Source of the DNA: Stenocarpella maydis
Taxonomy: Eukaryota > Ascomycota > Sordariomycetes > Diaporthales > Diaporthaceae
Direction of reading: 5' to 3'
Length of the DNA: 64,000 bases
NCBI GenBank assembly: GCA_002270565.1
Contig: NQMI01000040.1
Location: forward strand, 154,506-218,505
Shown: positions 32,819 to 44,050 of the stretch, piece after piece
How positions within the stretch are numbered: the first letter of the stretch is position 1
How the letters are laid out: each line of letters begins with the position of its first letter
The notes under the pieces: generated by a model
The model's input: the letters and a program-made list of their open reading frames with translations, nothing else
Database searches by the model: none
Told to the model about the DNA's origin: nothing
Program-made: the position numbers and the translations under genes

Positions 32819-35659
32819 CTAGTCGTCCGTATCTATTCGGTCGTGCATTGCGGTAGATGTGGCTACTACGATCGAGTTTGGATCATGATCGTCGTCTTCG
32901 GTGTTGTCTTCGATGTTGTCTTCGATGTTGTCTTCGATGTTGTCTTCGATGTTGTCTTCGGCGTTGTCTTCGGATTTGTCGCCATTAGCGATCTCGTCCA
33001 GCTTGTCCCCCTTCTCTACTTTTCCCCCATCCGAGATGAAGGAACTATTGACTATGGAATCACGTCGGTCCATCTCCCCATTGCCAGCATTCTGTGTGGA
33101 GAACCTGTATCCCCCATTCCCATCCCGCTCGATAATGGCTTCGGCCAGAGCCCACTTGGCCAGCATTGGGTCCACGCCGAGCCTGATGCCATCTCCCTTC
33201 TCCATGTGGCGACCTACGTGCTCGGTCCACTCGTCCCAGGCAATGTGGCCCTCAAACTCCTTCTGGCAGTCAGGCTTGGGGCAGGAGACCTGTTGAGGTG
33301 GCTCGCGACGCGTGACCAGGCAGGACTGCTGCAACTCCTTGACATGGTTTTCCCAGTCGGAATTTAGTTTGCTGTCGACTTTTGTCAACGCCTTCTTGAT
33401 GGCAAAGGGAGCGTGCATCCTCCTCAAGTGTTGCGTAAAGAGATCCTTTCGGTTGAACTCATTGCCCTTGCCCTCGGCGGCACTGGAAGGGCACTCGGAG
33501 CAGCGGTAGTACGTAAGACAAAGGTGCTGGGAGGCAATGTGTCTCTTCCATTCATTCTTGGAACCAAAGGTGCTGGTGCATCCGGCAAAGGAGAATGCGC
33601 AGGGGAAGGGGCGGGTGTGGGCAGCGGCTATGTGTTTGCGCAGCGATGAGGAATCCTTGAAAGGGGCGTGGCTGCAGTGGCTGCACCTGGTGTCCTGCTT
33701 CGGCTGTGCCTTTGCAAGAGGTTTCCGGACCGGCCCTGCTACTTGTTTTGGTTTTGAGGCAGAGCCGTTGAGGTCTGTAGAGTAACGAACATCTTCCATG
33801 CCGGACTCATTGGCACCATTTGACGATGGCGAATACCTCTGGCGGCCATCGGAGACGGCACTTGCCGCCCCATCACTCATGTGCCTGACGTGACTCAGTG
33901 CCTTGAGTTGCTCAGCTGCCTCTTTCATCTCGGCCGAGTCCTCGCCGTCGTCTCTGGCCGAGGCTGTGCCCACTATCAGGCTCACAGAAGGGGCTGAGCT
34001 GGGAAGAGGGTTCCTGGCTGCAGGGGCCTCTTGCTGCATTGGTAGATCCGAATAGCTGGAGGCCTGCTGGGCTATCGCCTCGTGTCGCCTCTTGGTGGCC
34101 GGGCTGCTTGCGGCTGCCTCTCTGGCCTCGAGCAGGATGCGACCGTCTTCCACTGCCTTGTGGTTGACGGGTGGGACAGGGGTTGACCTGACAAGCCCGT
34201 TGTACAAGTCCATTAGGTTGTGAGAGTTGATATAACCCAAGAAGCAACAGACCTTGTCGTGTTGGAAGATATTCCAGATGGACTGGGGCATGGAGATCAG
34301 AAGCATTGTTGGTGGCCCTAGAAACATACCCTCCATGGTAATCTTGGCCGCAATTGGTGGTTGCTTCTGCAGCCATTGGTTGTAGTACATCATGTCCGGG
34401 TTTGCGTCACCAACAAAGGTGGTGCAGACGAGCACTCTGGCCTCATCAAAAGTAAGGTCGGGCAACGAGCCGGACCCCTGGGCATCCCTGGCCTCTGTGT
34501 CATGGGCACTGTGGGCAGGAGTTCGCGGTGGGCGAAGAGGTCCCAGGGTCATGTTCTGGGTCTTGCCAGGAGTGAGAGTAAAGAAGGTCGGCATTCTCTC
34601 GGTCGGGGACCTTGCTGCCTCACCTCCATTGCTTAGTTTTGTGGTCAATTCATCATGCCTACGACGCATAATCTCTTCGTATAGGCGCTTTACGGGGAAG
34701 GGCCGCCCAAAGCTGAGGGCATGCAGAGACTCGATCAGGTGAGTCGTGAAGGAGTGAGGGCGGTACTCGGTGTCCCTCTGACCGGGGCTGTATGCTGCAA
34801 TGGCCTGCTTTACTCCGTGGCTACCAGCCAGCGGGGCGTCATGGATGGCGCATGTGTCGAGCAGGAGAAGGATGTCGGAGGAGGCATCCTCGAAGAGGCA
34901 CCGCACGCCACTCCACTTGAGCTTGCAGGCATCCTCCCGGGTGTTACTAGACAGCCTGGTCAGCCTGCGCGACATGAGATTTGCCCTGACGGGACAGCAA
35001 GGCACGTCTCAGTATAGAGTTACTCACCTCGCCCAATACAGCTGCTTGTCGGGGCCGACGTAGCCGTGACCAGCATAGTAGATGATGAGGAGGTGGTCAC
35101 TCCTGGCGTTATCCATGAAAGCGGCCATCTGTACCCCGAGCTTGATGCTGGGGTTCGGCACGGTAGGTATGGCCCACTTGTCGGTGTGGTAGTTGTACCT
35201 GTCGCGGAAAACCTGCTCCAAGTTGACCAAGTCCTGCTCTACGGACATGTCCTCCTCCCAGCGCAGGAGCAGGACTGATGCGGTGGTGTAGGAGGGCGTC
35301 TTGTCCATTTTGCGGTACAGGTCCATTGCAGCGTCCTGCAAGTGGCGCGCAAAGGCCTCAAAGTCATGGCGTTCAGCGGCGTGTGCCTGGGCGTGGGCAA
35401 GTTCGTGGCCAGAATATTGTGGGCGGGTCTGCATGTGTGAATATCACGATCAGCCCAGAAAACAAATGCACACAAGGTGCCAAGGCAAACAAAGCGAACC
35501 ACAAATGCTTACCTGCTCTGGGCTATACTGAGCCTGCTGGGGCGTGGTCACCGGCGTCGGGACAGTGGCGGCGGCAGCAGCAGTCGCTGAAGCTGTAGGA
35601 ATAGGGGCAGGCTCTGGGACCTTGGGCGCAAGCCTCCGACGCTTGTTGGGAGGATCCAT
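32819..35659 (-). CDS. Caspase-like (peptidase C14-type) domain fused to C2H2 zinc fingers, three exons
   Basis: Exons: 35659-35513, 35428-35028, 34985-32819. Introns GTAAGC...GCAG (84 bases) and GTGAGT...GTCAG (42 bases). The 2715 bases give 904 residues in frame. The N-terminus (about 1-49) is Pro/Thr/Ala-rich with a basic NKRRRLAPK patch. Residues about 80-330 look like a caspase/metacaspase fold. A strand, TASVLLLRWEED, is followed by DHLLIIYYAGHGY with His about 170, and by DILLLLDTCAIHDAP with Cys about 228. This is the His...Cys dyad order and spacing of clan CD peptidases. A second globular region (about 360-450) is unknown. C2H2-type fingers lie at about 617-707 (RCSHCSHAPFKDSSSLRKHI, FPCAFSFAGCTSTFGSKNEW, RCSECP...HLRRMH), with a further C-x4-C...H-x3-H unit near 751-777. 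The acidic tail has in-frame EDNI repeats. It is probably a regulatory or death/immunity-related protein, but no function is proven. Classical acidic substrate-pocket residues cannot be checked by eye. Confidence 0.8.
32894..32975. repeat. 12-bp in-frame minisatellite (EDNI/EDNT repeats)
   Basis: A tandem 12-base unit, on the plus strand TCTTCGATGTTG with variants, repeated about six times. It lies at the 3' end of the caspase-like/zinc-finger gene and encodes successive E-D-N-I tetrapeptides near residues 860-885, so its length can vary without breaking the frame. Confidence 0.85.
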
Positions 35660-36088
35660 CCTGGGTTCGCCGGGGTGGTTGCTGAGGCTGGCTGTTGGTG
35701 CTGGTACGTGAGCGGCAGTTTAAGGTGAATTGCACGACTCAACCCAGGCTGCAGATCAATCGGCCACCATGAGACAATGTGTCGTTGGCAGCGAGAGAAG
35801 GGGACGAGTAAGCAAGCACGAAAGTGGTCGAGGTTTGTTGTGGTGGTGGATGTGGTTGCGTGCTGATTGTGGTCGAGGGTCGGGTAAGGCTGGGGCAGAT
35901 AGGAAGGGGGGGCCGGCAGCTCAAGCTGTAGAAAAGAGAGGGGGGGAGGGCTGAAGCCTTGTGGGCAGTGGGCAAGCCGGGCGAGGCGGGAGGGCAGCCC
36001 TTTCAGAAGAAATGGAAAAGCGGAGTAAGGCACACCACAGAGGACTGCACTGCCACCTGGCTGCTTTGGGTACCTGTTTAAGTCAATA

Positions 36089-36121
<33 letters not shown>

Positions 36122-36154
36122 CCCTGCCCTGCTCTGCTCTGCTCTGCTCTGCTT
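36089..36154. repeat. Simple repeat (GCTCCT)n then (GCTCT)n
   Basis: About five copies of a hexamer CTCCTG change into CCCTG and then five CTCTG pentamers, upstream of the caspase-like/zinc-finger gene. Confidence 0.85.
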
Positions 36155-36902
36155 ACTGCGTGGTACCTAGAGAGGTAATAGCTGCTGCGTGGGCCCAGAA
36201 AGGGGGCAGAAGAACAAGCATGCAGATGCTAAGAGGTTGAGAGAGGCGAGGACCAGTTGATGGTGCAAAAAGTGAAGAGTCGGCAAGCGCAGCCCGGTGC
36301 ACATATGGGAACAGCGGCCCACCTGCCCAGCCTCTCCACCACTCACAGTACATGTGTATGGCCATAGGCGGGCGACACGCTGACCACGGGTGGTCTAGTG
36401 GACGGGGCAGCTTGGAGCTTGTGCTGCGGTGGCTGTGGGTGCATGACAGCCTTGTATCTATACCTCTGGCCAAGGGCGAGAGCCACCAGGATTGCAAGTC
36501 ACTCGACCTAACCCCTCCGCAGCATTGCAATCCAATAAGACGAGGCCACCAACCCTTCAAGCCAATCATGTCAGGCCTGGCTCTTTAGGTGCAGCAATTT
36601 GTGTTTGTGGTCCTCACTTCCAGGCTTTGCCTTCCTGTTCTTCTCCTCACTTTCTGGCCCTGCCCTGCCCTGCCCTGCCCACCCGTCCTGCCGTCCTGCC
36701 GTCCTACCGCTCCTGCCTCTCACTTCCCCTCCCCGCCCTCATCTTTCTCATCTCATCTCTCCTACTCTTCTCGGGCTCTCCTCTTCTCTCCCTGCCCCGA
36801 TCTCAGTTTCTGTTCCTTATCTCTCTGCACGGGCTTCACCATTGGACTCCCATCGCCCCATTCATGGGCGAGACCAGGCCACCGACTGCCCCATACATAC
36901 CT

Positions 36903-36950
36903 AGGTATATATATATATATAAATATCAAATATATATATATATATATTCC
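36903..36950. repeat. (TA)n microsatellite, two blocks
   Basis: Two TA runs around AAATATCAAA; they can form a cruciform. The block starts right after a CCTAGGTA motif at 36898. Confidence 0.85.
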
Positions 36951-38867
36951 TAACATGCCTAACCCCCCTCCCCCTCACCTACACGCCATTGGAGGGCCAC
37001 GTCAATTAGAACCCAAGGTTCGGAAGCTCCAATCAAGGGAAAGTCCCACTGCCAGGGGGCTGCAGGCTCGTCCTCTCTCTCCCATTTGATGTGCTTTGCC
37101 AGCTCCCGAAACTATCCGTGGTGGTAAATCAAAATGCCGCCTCTGCATAGGTAGTATAGTTGTCGTCATGCCAATAGCCGCTCAGGATATATCTACACTA
37201 ACCTATATCCAGGTGGGGATCTGCCTACCACACAGGCCCGACACGCAGCCAATCAGCGAGAAGCCTTAGCCTGTCACCCGCACCATCAACATTGGGACCA
37301 GGGAGCTGCGCCGGGGAGATGCGTAGACCGTGCATCTTGCATGCAGCCATTACAGTCGTCGAGTAGTCAGCCCGTTCTCAGGCCTCGGCCTCCGCCTCGG
37401 CCTCGCATTCACCCTGCCAGCCAGCCTGCACAATCACTCCAACTCCCGCCACCCTCATCACCCCCGGCAGACATCCCCGGCAGCTCGTACTAGCCACACC
37501 AGCCACCCAGGACGCACCTCTTTACCATTTTGTCATTCTGCCCACCGCTCTCTTCTATGATTGAGACAGAGTCCCGTCGTGCAACATGTTGCATTCCCAG
37601 GTGTCATGCTAACCTAAGACATACCGCCGCCTCAGGCCATATTCTCGGTCCACCATCATCTTGGTCCTGCCTCAAAGAGCGGCCACCGTAATACCATGGT
37701 GGCCGTCGTCTTGGCCACGGCGTACACTTACATCATCAACAGTTGAGAGCAGCAAGGCCTGTAAGCAGTCAGATGAAGACTGTGTGACACCAGAAGCACA
37801 AGCCAGCAAGGCTGAAGTATTTACAACTAGTTGGATAATAGTCACACATTGACATTGCGGCTTTGGAGCAGCAAAGCCTACGAGGTGGACTCCGTGCCGA
37901 TCAATGTAGCTCGCACTTTTGGCTTTTCTGACTTTGCCCACCGTACATGTGCCATGGAGTTATGGTACTCGAACGGTTCTACAGCTGGATTTGATGCGGC
38001 CCGATGCCTGAACTACTCATCCAATTAATTAAGTCCCAAGGTGCTATCTCATACCAAGCAGCTGGTGCAACAGTAGGTAGTCATTGGCCAGCGCCAGTCC
38101 CATCGGGCATTCTGCTTCTTTTCATCCCGTCATGACATCTGGGAATCCTGTTAGCCTTAGATCCAAATATTCATTCACCAATTCACCAAAAATGTAAAAC
38201 GGTTTGCTGCTCTTGAAGGACATTCATCCACTCAGTTAACAGCTGGAGGTTGCAGCCTGGACTTTCACCTGCAGGCTTCTAGCGCATGGAATCACAATGG
38301 CTGCTTACAAGGGCGCTTTTCTTGTACTCATTTATCAAGAAAAGCTTTTGAGAACATGTGCGTTGCTTATACAATGGTAATTCCGACAGCATTTGTCCGG
38401 GTGCCAACTGGTTATGTGCCACGGTGTGGCAGTGAACGCGGGGCCATTACTTTTGGCAAGACCGACATCGGATACATCCTGGCTTTTGGGGAGGTGGAAT
38501 TCTATGCATGACTGTGTGCTATTCAGCTCAGATAAGTGCTTTATTTGTTGAATCTCTGTTTCTTGCCTCGTATCAATTACATTGTCAATGTGGAAACCCC
38601 GAAGCCAAACGGGGGGATAACATAGCTCTCACTGTGAAGCCACACTTGACTTGCTGTAATTCCTTGAAGATACAGCTCGTGACATGTTTTCTGTGACAGG
38701 TTTTAATGTCATCTAGCACTGCGGTGCCGGAGAAGCTCACTTTACTTACTTGCACACCCGTCTGTGCGAATGCAACACCTCATCATACCGAAGTCCTTCC
38801 CGAACATAGTGCCACCTGACAGCCACATGGAATAACTATACTAGTCATGCAAAGCTAAAGGGACCTA

Positions 38868-39065
38868 CAGGGTGTTGGCCTGTTCTTTATCATGTTTAAT
38901 GTTAGGTAAGATGATTTAGAACTTAATTAAATTAATATTTGTAAATAGCATTATATCCCGTCTTTCTTATATATATGTAATTAGGTAATTTTTTATTAGA
39001 ATTTTAATATATATAAATAAATACCTTTACAAGTACTCTTTTCTAGAAAACAGGCCAACACCCTG
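38868..39065. mobile_element. 198-bp MITE with 17-bp perfect TIRs and TA target duplication
   Basis: The ends are exact inverted copies: CAGGGTGTTGGCCTGTT at 38868-38884, and its reverse complement at 39049-39065. Both ends are flanked by TA (38866-38867, 39066-39067), the target duplication of Tc1/mariner elements. The interior is very AT-rich, has no coding capacity and contains TTAATTAAATTAA-like stretches. This is the layout of a Stowaway-type miniature element. It lies about 300 bases upstream of the ACS-type MFS gene. Confidence 0.8.
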
Positions 39066-39372
39066 TATGGCGTGTGGGTGATCATCTATTTCCACTTTTC
39101 CCCGCTCCCTTGGCGTGTGGAGTTGCGGGGACAGGCCCCTCGGGAAGCAACCGGCCGGTACATGGCTGCTTTCAGGTTCTATACTAATAGAAGATATCAC
39201 AGGAAAATAGACTCCGATGTTGCTGAAAATTCCTGAGTCACTCATTCATTCTCTTAAAAGCAAACGGCTTCAAGTTATCTGCCACGCTAGGTACCTTGCC
39301 GGCTTGTTCATTGCCGCAACTTGACCTGAAAGTGCTCCTCGTCGTCTCGCCAACTCCAGATTTGCATAAGCC
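39066..39372. other. Upstream region of the ACS-family transporter
   Basis: 307 bases between the MITE and the start codon at 39373. It presumably holds the promoter and 5' UTR. No distinct site is recognised. Confidence 0.4.
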
Positions 39373-41257
39373 ATGGCATCCACAAGCGATGAGATCGAGG
39401 GTAAGGCCCCCGAAGTGGCACATGGGGAAATTAGTAAATCGCAGGCGGTGTCGTGGGACAGCGATACCGAGAAGAAGTTGAGGCGGAAATGTGACCGTCA
39501 CGTATTACCGTGCATCACGCTCCTCTTTTTCTTGGCGTTCCTTGATCGTACAAACATCGGTAAGATTTCCAAAGCGCGTTTTTTTCATGAACGTCGGAAA
39601 TACCTGGGTATGCAAGCCGCAGTGTAGTAAACAGAAGCAACAGGCAATGCGAGAATCCAGGGAATGGTGGAAGATCTCAACATGACCGGTCACGATTACA
39701 ACATAGCGCTTTTCATATTCTTCGTGCCATACATACTTTTCGAGGTACCCAGCAATATTATCATTAAAAGGGTTTCGCCTTCCACATGGCTGAGTATTAT
39801 AATGGTAAGTTTGCCCCAATCTGTGTCTCAAGTCAAGCTTTGTAAGTTGCTGAACCTGCCCTGCCAGATCTTCTGGGGTATCGCCACTGTCGGTCAAGGT
39901 CTGGTCACCAATGTCGGCGGCCTAATTGCCTGTCGGTTCTTGCTTGGGCTCTTCGAAGCCGGTGTCTTCCCTGGTAAATATGGAGCTCTGATGAGGATGA
40001 TGTGAAGTCCCAATTCAAAGGCTGACCAGGGGAAGGCTGTGTCTATCTGATCAGCATGTACTACCCCCGATTCGAGCTGCAGTGGCGTCTCTCGTTGTTC
40101 TTCTCTTCAAGTATCCTGGCAGGCGCTGTCTCGGGACTCCTCGCATACGCCATCGCCAACATGCGTGACGTTGGTGGCTACAACGCATGGAGATGGTAAG
40201 TCTTTACCACAAGTCCAGTTCCGCACCCTTGGACAGCACTCGCGCTTATGACACATAAACAGGATCTTCATTATCGAAGGGCTGGCGACGGTAGTCGTCG
40301 GAGCCGCATCAAAGTTCCTGACAGTAGACTGGCCTGAGACAGCCAAGTTCCTCAATGATGAGGAGCGAAAGATCCTAATCGCTCGGCTTGCACAAGATAG
40401 GGGCGAAGCAAAAATGGATCGCTTGGACAAAAGAGCAGGAAAGCGCATCTTCAGTGACCGGAAGATTTACTGTGGCATCCTGATGTATCTTGGGTAAGGA
40501 ATCTTCTGAACCTAATCCCAGCTTCTCAAACCGCGGCACCTGAGTTATAGCTCAGCTAGCTGATCACGGATTGTGGGCCTTAAAGCATAGTAAATACCGG
40601 ATATAGTGGATCGGTAAGGTTCCGACTCTTGCTCAGGGTTCGACATTGTGCTGACCAGCAACGCAGTTCTTCATCCCGACAATCATCCAGCAGCTAGGGT
40701 ACAGGGCCGAAGAGGCTCAGGTTCGCAGCATTCCTATTTTCATCGTCGCAACCGTGTGCTGTATCACAACAGCCTACTTGACTGATCGAATGCGTCACCG
40801 ATATACCTTCACTATGATCGGTGTGACGGTTGCAAGCATTGGCTATATCCTACTCCTCTGCCAGCGCAGCGTCTCCGTCGGGGTACAGTACTTTGCCCTG
40901 TTCCTCGTCGTTAGCGGTGGCTACATCACTCAGCCGGTTACCTTGACTTGGCTGCAGAACAACGTTAGCGGGCACTACAAACGATCCGTCGCCGCGGCCA
41001 TGCAAGTTGGCTTTGGAAATTGTGGAGGTATCGTAGCTAGCAACATCTATTTCCAAGCAGAGGCACCTGAGTATTGGACTGGATATGGTGTGAGCCTAGG
41101 GCTTTTGTGGATATGTGGTGCTGCCTGTACGGCTTTGTTCTTCGGTGTGCGGAGGGAAAACAAGAAGAGGGACCGAGGAGAGCGGGACTGGAGGCTGGAA
41201 CAGCCTGACGTTGATAATATGGGCGATGACCACCCAGAGTGGCGGTTCACAGTTTGA
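39373..41257 (+). CDS. MFS transporter, anion:cation symporter (ACS; Dal5/Tna1-like), seven exons
   Basis: A 487-residue plasma-membrane carrier of the allantoate/nicotinate permease-like group. Exons: 39373-39559, 39644-39804, 39868-39973, 40036-40195, 40263-40493, 40586-40613, 40667-41257. All introns are GT-AG and the 1464 bases close in frame. The 28-base exon 6 (GIVNTGYSGS) is easily missed, but it joins MYLG to FFIPTIIQQLGYRAEEAQV as the family requires. Signatures: FFLAFLDRTNIG|NARIQGM at the end of TM1, FEVPSNIIIKR, GGLIACRFLLGLFEAGVFPG, and YPRFELQWRLSLFFSSS. Its N-terminal Glu/Lys-rich tail and the central loop (DDEERKILIARLAQDRGEA) are typical. Family substrates are organic anions such as vitamins, allantoate, dipeptides or sugar acids; which one is unknown. 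Flanked by a MITE and Fot1-type elements. Confidence 0.88.
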
Positions 41258-41646
41258 GGGAACTCTCGACAAGAAAGGTTCGCGCGTGTCTATCAGACTC
41301 AGCTCAAATGGACAGACTCGCGAAATGGAGTTTCACATGTACATATGAGCATCGAACTGCTTGTATGGATCTATTGCACCGTATGGAATGATAGAAGATG
41401 TAGGTTTAGTGAAATTAACTAAGAGATGGAAATTCTGTTTGGAACATTGGAAGTGGTCCGTCTTTCTGTCATCTATGTACTGATAGTATAAAGTCGCAGA
41501 ATTTCCACTTTCATATATGCCCAAAAATTTTCCGTCATTAATAAAATTGCACTATCCCATTGCTGTTACAAGACTTGTATTTAATTCTTGTTTTGCTCTT
41601 TTGCGGATGCTACTCTAGAAAGCGAGGTCTTGCTGTCTTTACTATA
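41258..41646. other. 3' flank of MFS gene up to Fot1-type element
   Basis: AT-rich spacer, presumably the transporter's terminator; nothing else seen. The TA target of the first element end lies at 41645-41646. Confidence 0.45.
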
Positions 41647-42023
41647 AGTCAAAGGGCCCACATTCGGACCACCCCCTGATTCGGACCACCCCACACCCGC
41701 GTACGCATCGGACCCACCCTATCATAAATACCGCAATATCATTACAACGAAATTTTTCTTCTTATCAAACTTTAAACATATCATCTTCAATTACCAATAA
41801 AGCCATATACTAAGTTGGATATAGCTGCAGGCCTTAAGGCTATCTCAGCAGGTGCTAGTATACAAGAGGTCGCCCGGCATTAGGGCATTCCAAGGACCAC
41901 ACTTTATGATCGTCTCGCTAGTACCCAAAGCCATTCTGATGCTGCTAAGCCTCAAATGAAGCTATCACGAACCCAAGAAGTACATTTATCTAGCTGGGCA
42001 ATTACCCAGGCTGAGTTGGGGCT
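41647..42023 (+). mobile_element. Truncated left end of a Fot1/pogo element
   Basis: 377 bases nearly identical in layout to the left end of the neighbouring full element: the same terminal repeat (AGTCAAAGGGCCCACATTCG...), leader and first part of the transposase frame. It stops at an N (42024), immediately followed by TA and the next copy. The differences between copies are almost all C/T and G/A transitions, in both directions. There is no matching right remainder beyond the full-length copy. Confidence 0.8.
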
Positions 42024-42026
42024 NTA

Positions 42027-43884
42027 AGTCAAAGGGCCCACATTCGGACCACCCCCTGATTCGGACCACCCCACACCCGCGTACGCGTCGGACCCACCCT
42101 ATCATAAATACCGCGATATTATTACGATAAAATTTTTTCTTCTTTTCAAACTTTAAATATATCATCTTCAATTATTAATGAAGCCATATACTGAGTTGGA
42201 TATAGCTGCGGGCCTTGAGGCTATCTCAGCAGGCGCTAGTATATGAGAGGTCGCCCGGCATTGGGGCATTCTAAGGACCACACTTCATTATCGTCTTGCC
42301 GGTGCCCAAAGCCATTCTGATGCTGCTAAGCCTTAAATAAAGCTATCACGAACCCAAGAAGTACGTCTGTCTAGCTGGGCAATTACCTAGGCTAAGTTGG
42401 GGCTGCTGGTAACCTATTTTGAAATGAGGTCCTTCGCCGCCCGGGTCGCCTGCCCACACCATTGCCAACCACCCTTCGGCCACAAATAGCTAAGGGGCTT
42501 TCTAATGAGAAATCCTGAGATCCGAAGCATATGAAGCCATCAGATGAGTTCTTCTTAAGCAAACGGGGCTAATATAACTATAATTAAAGAATGATTTAAC
42601 CTCCTTTAGCTCTTAGAGATCGAGAAGATTCTAGCCGAGAATCATTATAACCTTAATGAAGGCGGTATAGCTGAAGGTAAGGGAATGAATGGAATGGTAC
42701 TTGGGCCGGAAGGGAGGAAGGTTATTACTTAAAAAAACCACGCCTCTCATACTTGGACCTCCTTTCTTGAGTATATCTCCACCACAGGGCAATCATGCCC
42801 TCCTCTCGTTATTTTTAAGGGGAAATCAGTACAACAACAATGGTTTAAGACCCTCAAGGGTCTCAAGAATTAGGAATTCACGGCAACACCAAATGAATGA
42901 ACTAATAACAATATAGCACTCAAGTGGCTTCAAAAAGTCTTTATCCCTTAGACCAAGGCGAAGGACTCAAATCAGTAGCATTTACTAGTAATGGATGGGC
43001 ATAAAAGCCATATAACCTTTAAATTTATATGGGAATGCTTCTCAAATAAGATATATTACCTTTATTTACTACCCTATACCTCACATATCTTACAACCTCT
43101 AGATCTAGGGGTCTTCTCAAGCTTAAAGGCTGCTTATCAACGAGAGGCTAGTCTTATCAACTTACACTTCAAAGATACCCATTCTAGCAAACAATTATTC
43201 CTTCACTACTATCAGAAGGCTCAACTAAGTGGTTTAGACTCAATTCACATCAAATCTAGGTAGCATGGTACAGGTCTATAGCCTATAAATATAGCTAAGC
43301 CACTATTAAGTACTCTTATGCTTGAAAACTCTAACAAATCAACCACTAGAACTAAATCTAACGAGGAGAATCAAATCAGAGGGGTCGAATTAATCACTCC
43401 AGTACCAATTTTACCAGAGGTAATAAAATAATCAACTCCCCAGGTATCCCAAGAGGTACGGGCTATTCTTATTAATTATCCCACCTAAGAACACTCAAAT
43501 ATAACTCAATGAGTCCTCTTTAGGAAGGTACAAAAAGTATATAATGAGAAAGAGTGGGAAGTAGTAATGCTTATAAGAGAAAACCAGGCTCTTAAAAACA
43601 AATTAGAGGCCATAGTACCTCAAAAGAGGAGGAGGGTCAAAACCAGCCCCAACTCCACATTCATACAAATCAAGCATATACAAAGGGCTAAGATTAAGGC
43701 CGGCAAGCTTAACGATAGTACAGATGCATCCAGCGGGTCTGAAAATACCATAGATACAGCTTCATACATCATGGTAGGCGATGGCGACGAGGAAGACGAG
43801 TTGGAATGAAGAGGTGTGTGTGGTGGTGGTGGTCTTGGCGGGTGGTCCGAATCAGGGGGTGGTCCGAATGTGGGCCCTTTGACT
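42027..43884 (+). mobile_element. Full-length Fot1/pogo-type (Tc1-mariner) transposon, 1858 bp, RIP-mutated
   Basis: Perfect 45-bp terminal inverted repeats (42027-42071 and 43840-43884), each containing two copies of ATTCGGACCACC. They are flanked by TA on both sides. Size and repeat length match the Fot1/Pot2 group of fungal pogo elements. The transposase would start at 42178 (MKPYTELDIAAGLEAIS, a helix-turn-helix start). It is broken by many TAG/TAA codons at expected Gln positions. The DDE_1 core is recognisable in LLVMDGHKSHIT (about 42983-43018) and LPYTSHILQPLDLGVF (about 43066-43113). The C-terminus (43567-43809) is still open and ends in acidic residues. The stop pattern and TA-richness point to RIP, so the copy cannot make a transposase. 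Confidence 0.88.
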
Positions 43885-44050
43885 TACATCCTCCCATCGT
43901 GATCGTGGGGACACACTTGTCGACTTTGAGAACGGCTGAGATTGCGGGTGTCACATGAACAAAGCAGATGTGCCAGATATACTCGGATCAAACCTTAAAA
44001 TTAACTTACCTAAGTATGCATCCAAACTCTATCTGGAAACAGAGATTTAC

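Larger units (their letters stand above)
35660..38867. other. Gene-poor region with simple repeats
   Basis: 3.2 kb without a supported gene. It includes CTCCTG/CTCTG repeats (36089-36154), a CCCTG repeat (36657-36680), a long pyrimidine-rich stretch (36600-36840) and TA repeats (36903-36950). The open frames inside are products of the low complexity. Confidence 0.55.

Noticed and set aside
36492..37089. Overlapping frames of 153 and 166 codons
   Set aside because: Translations of pyrimidine-rich and TA-repeat DNA; low complexity, frames in all phases are open.
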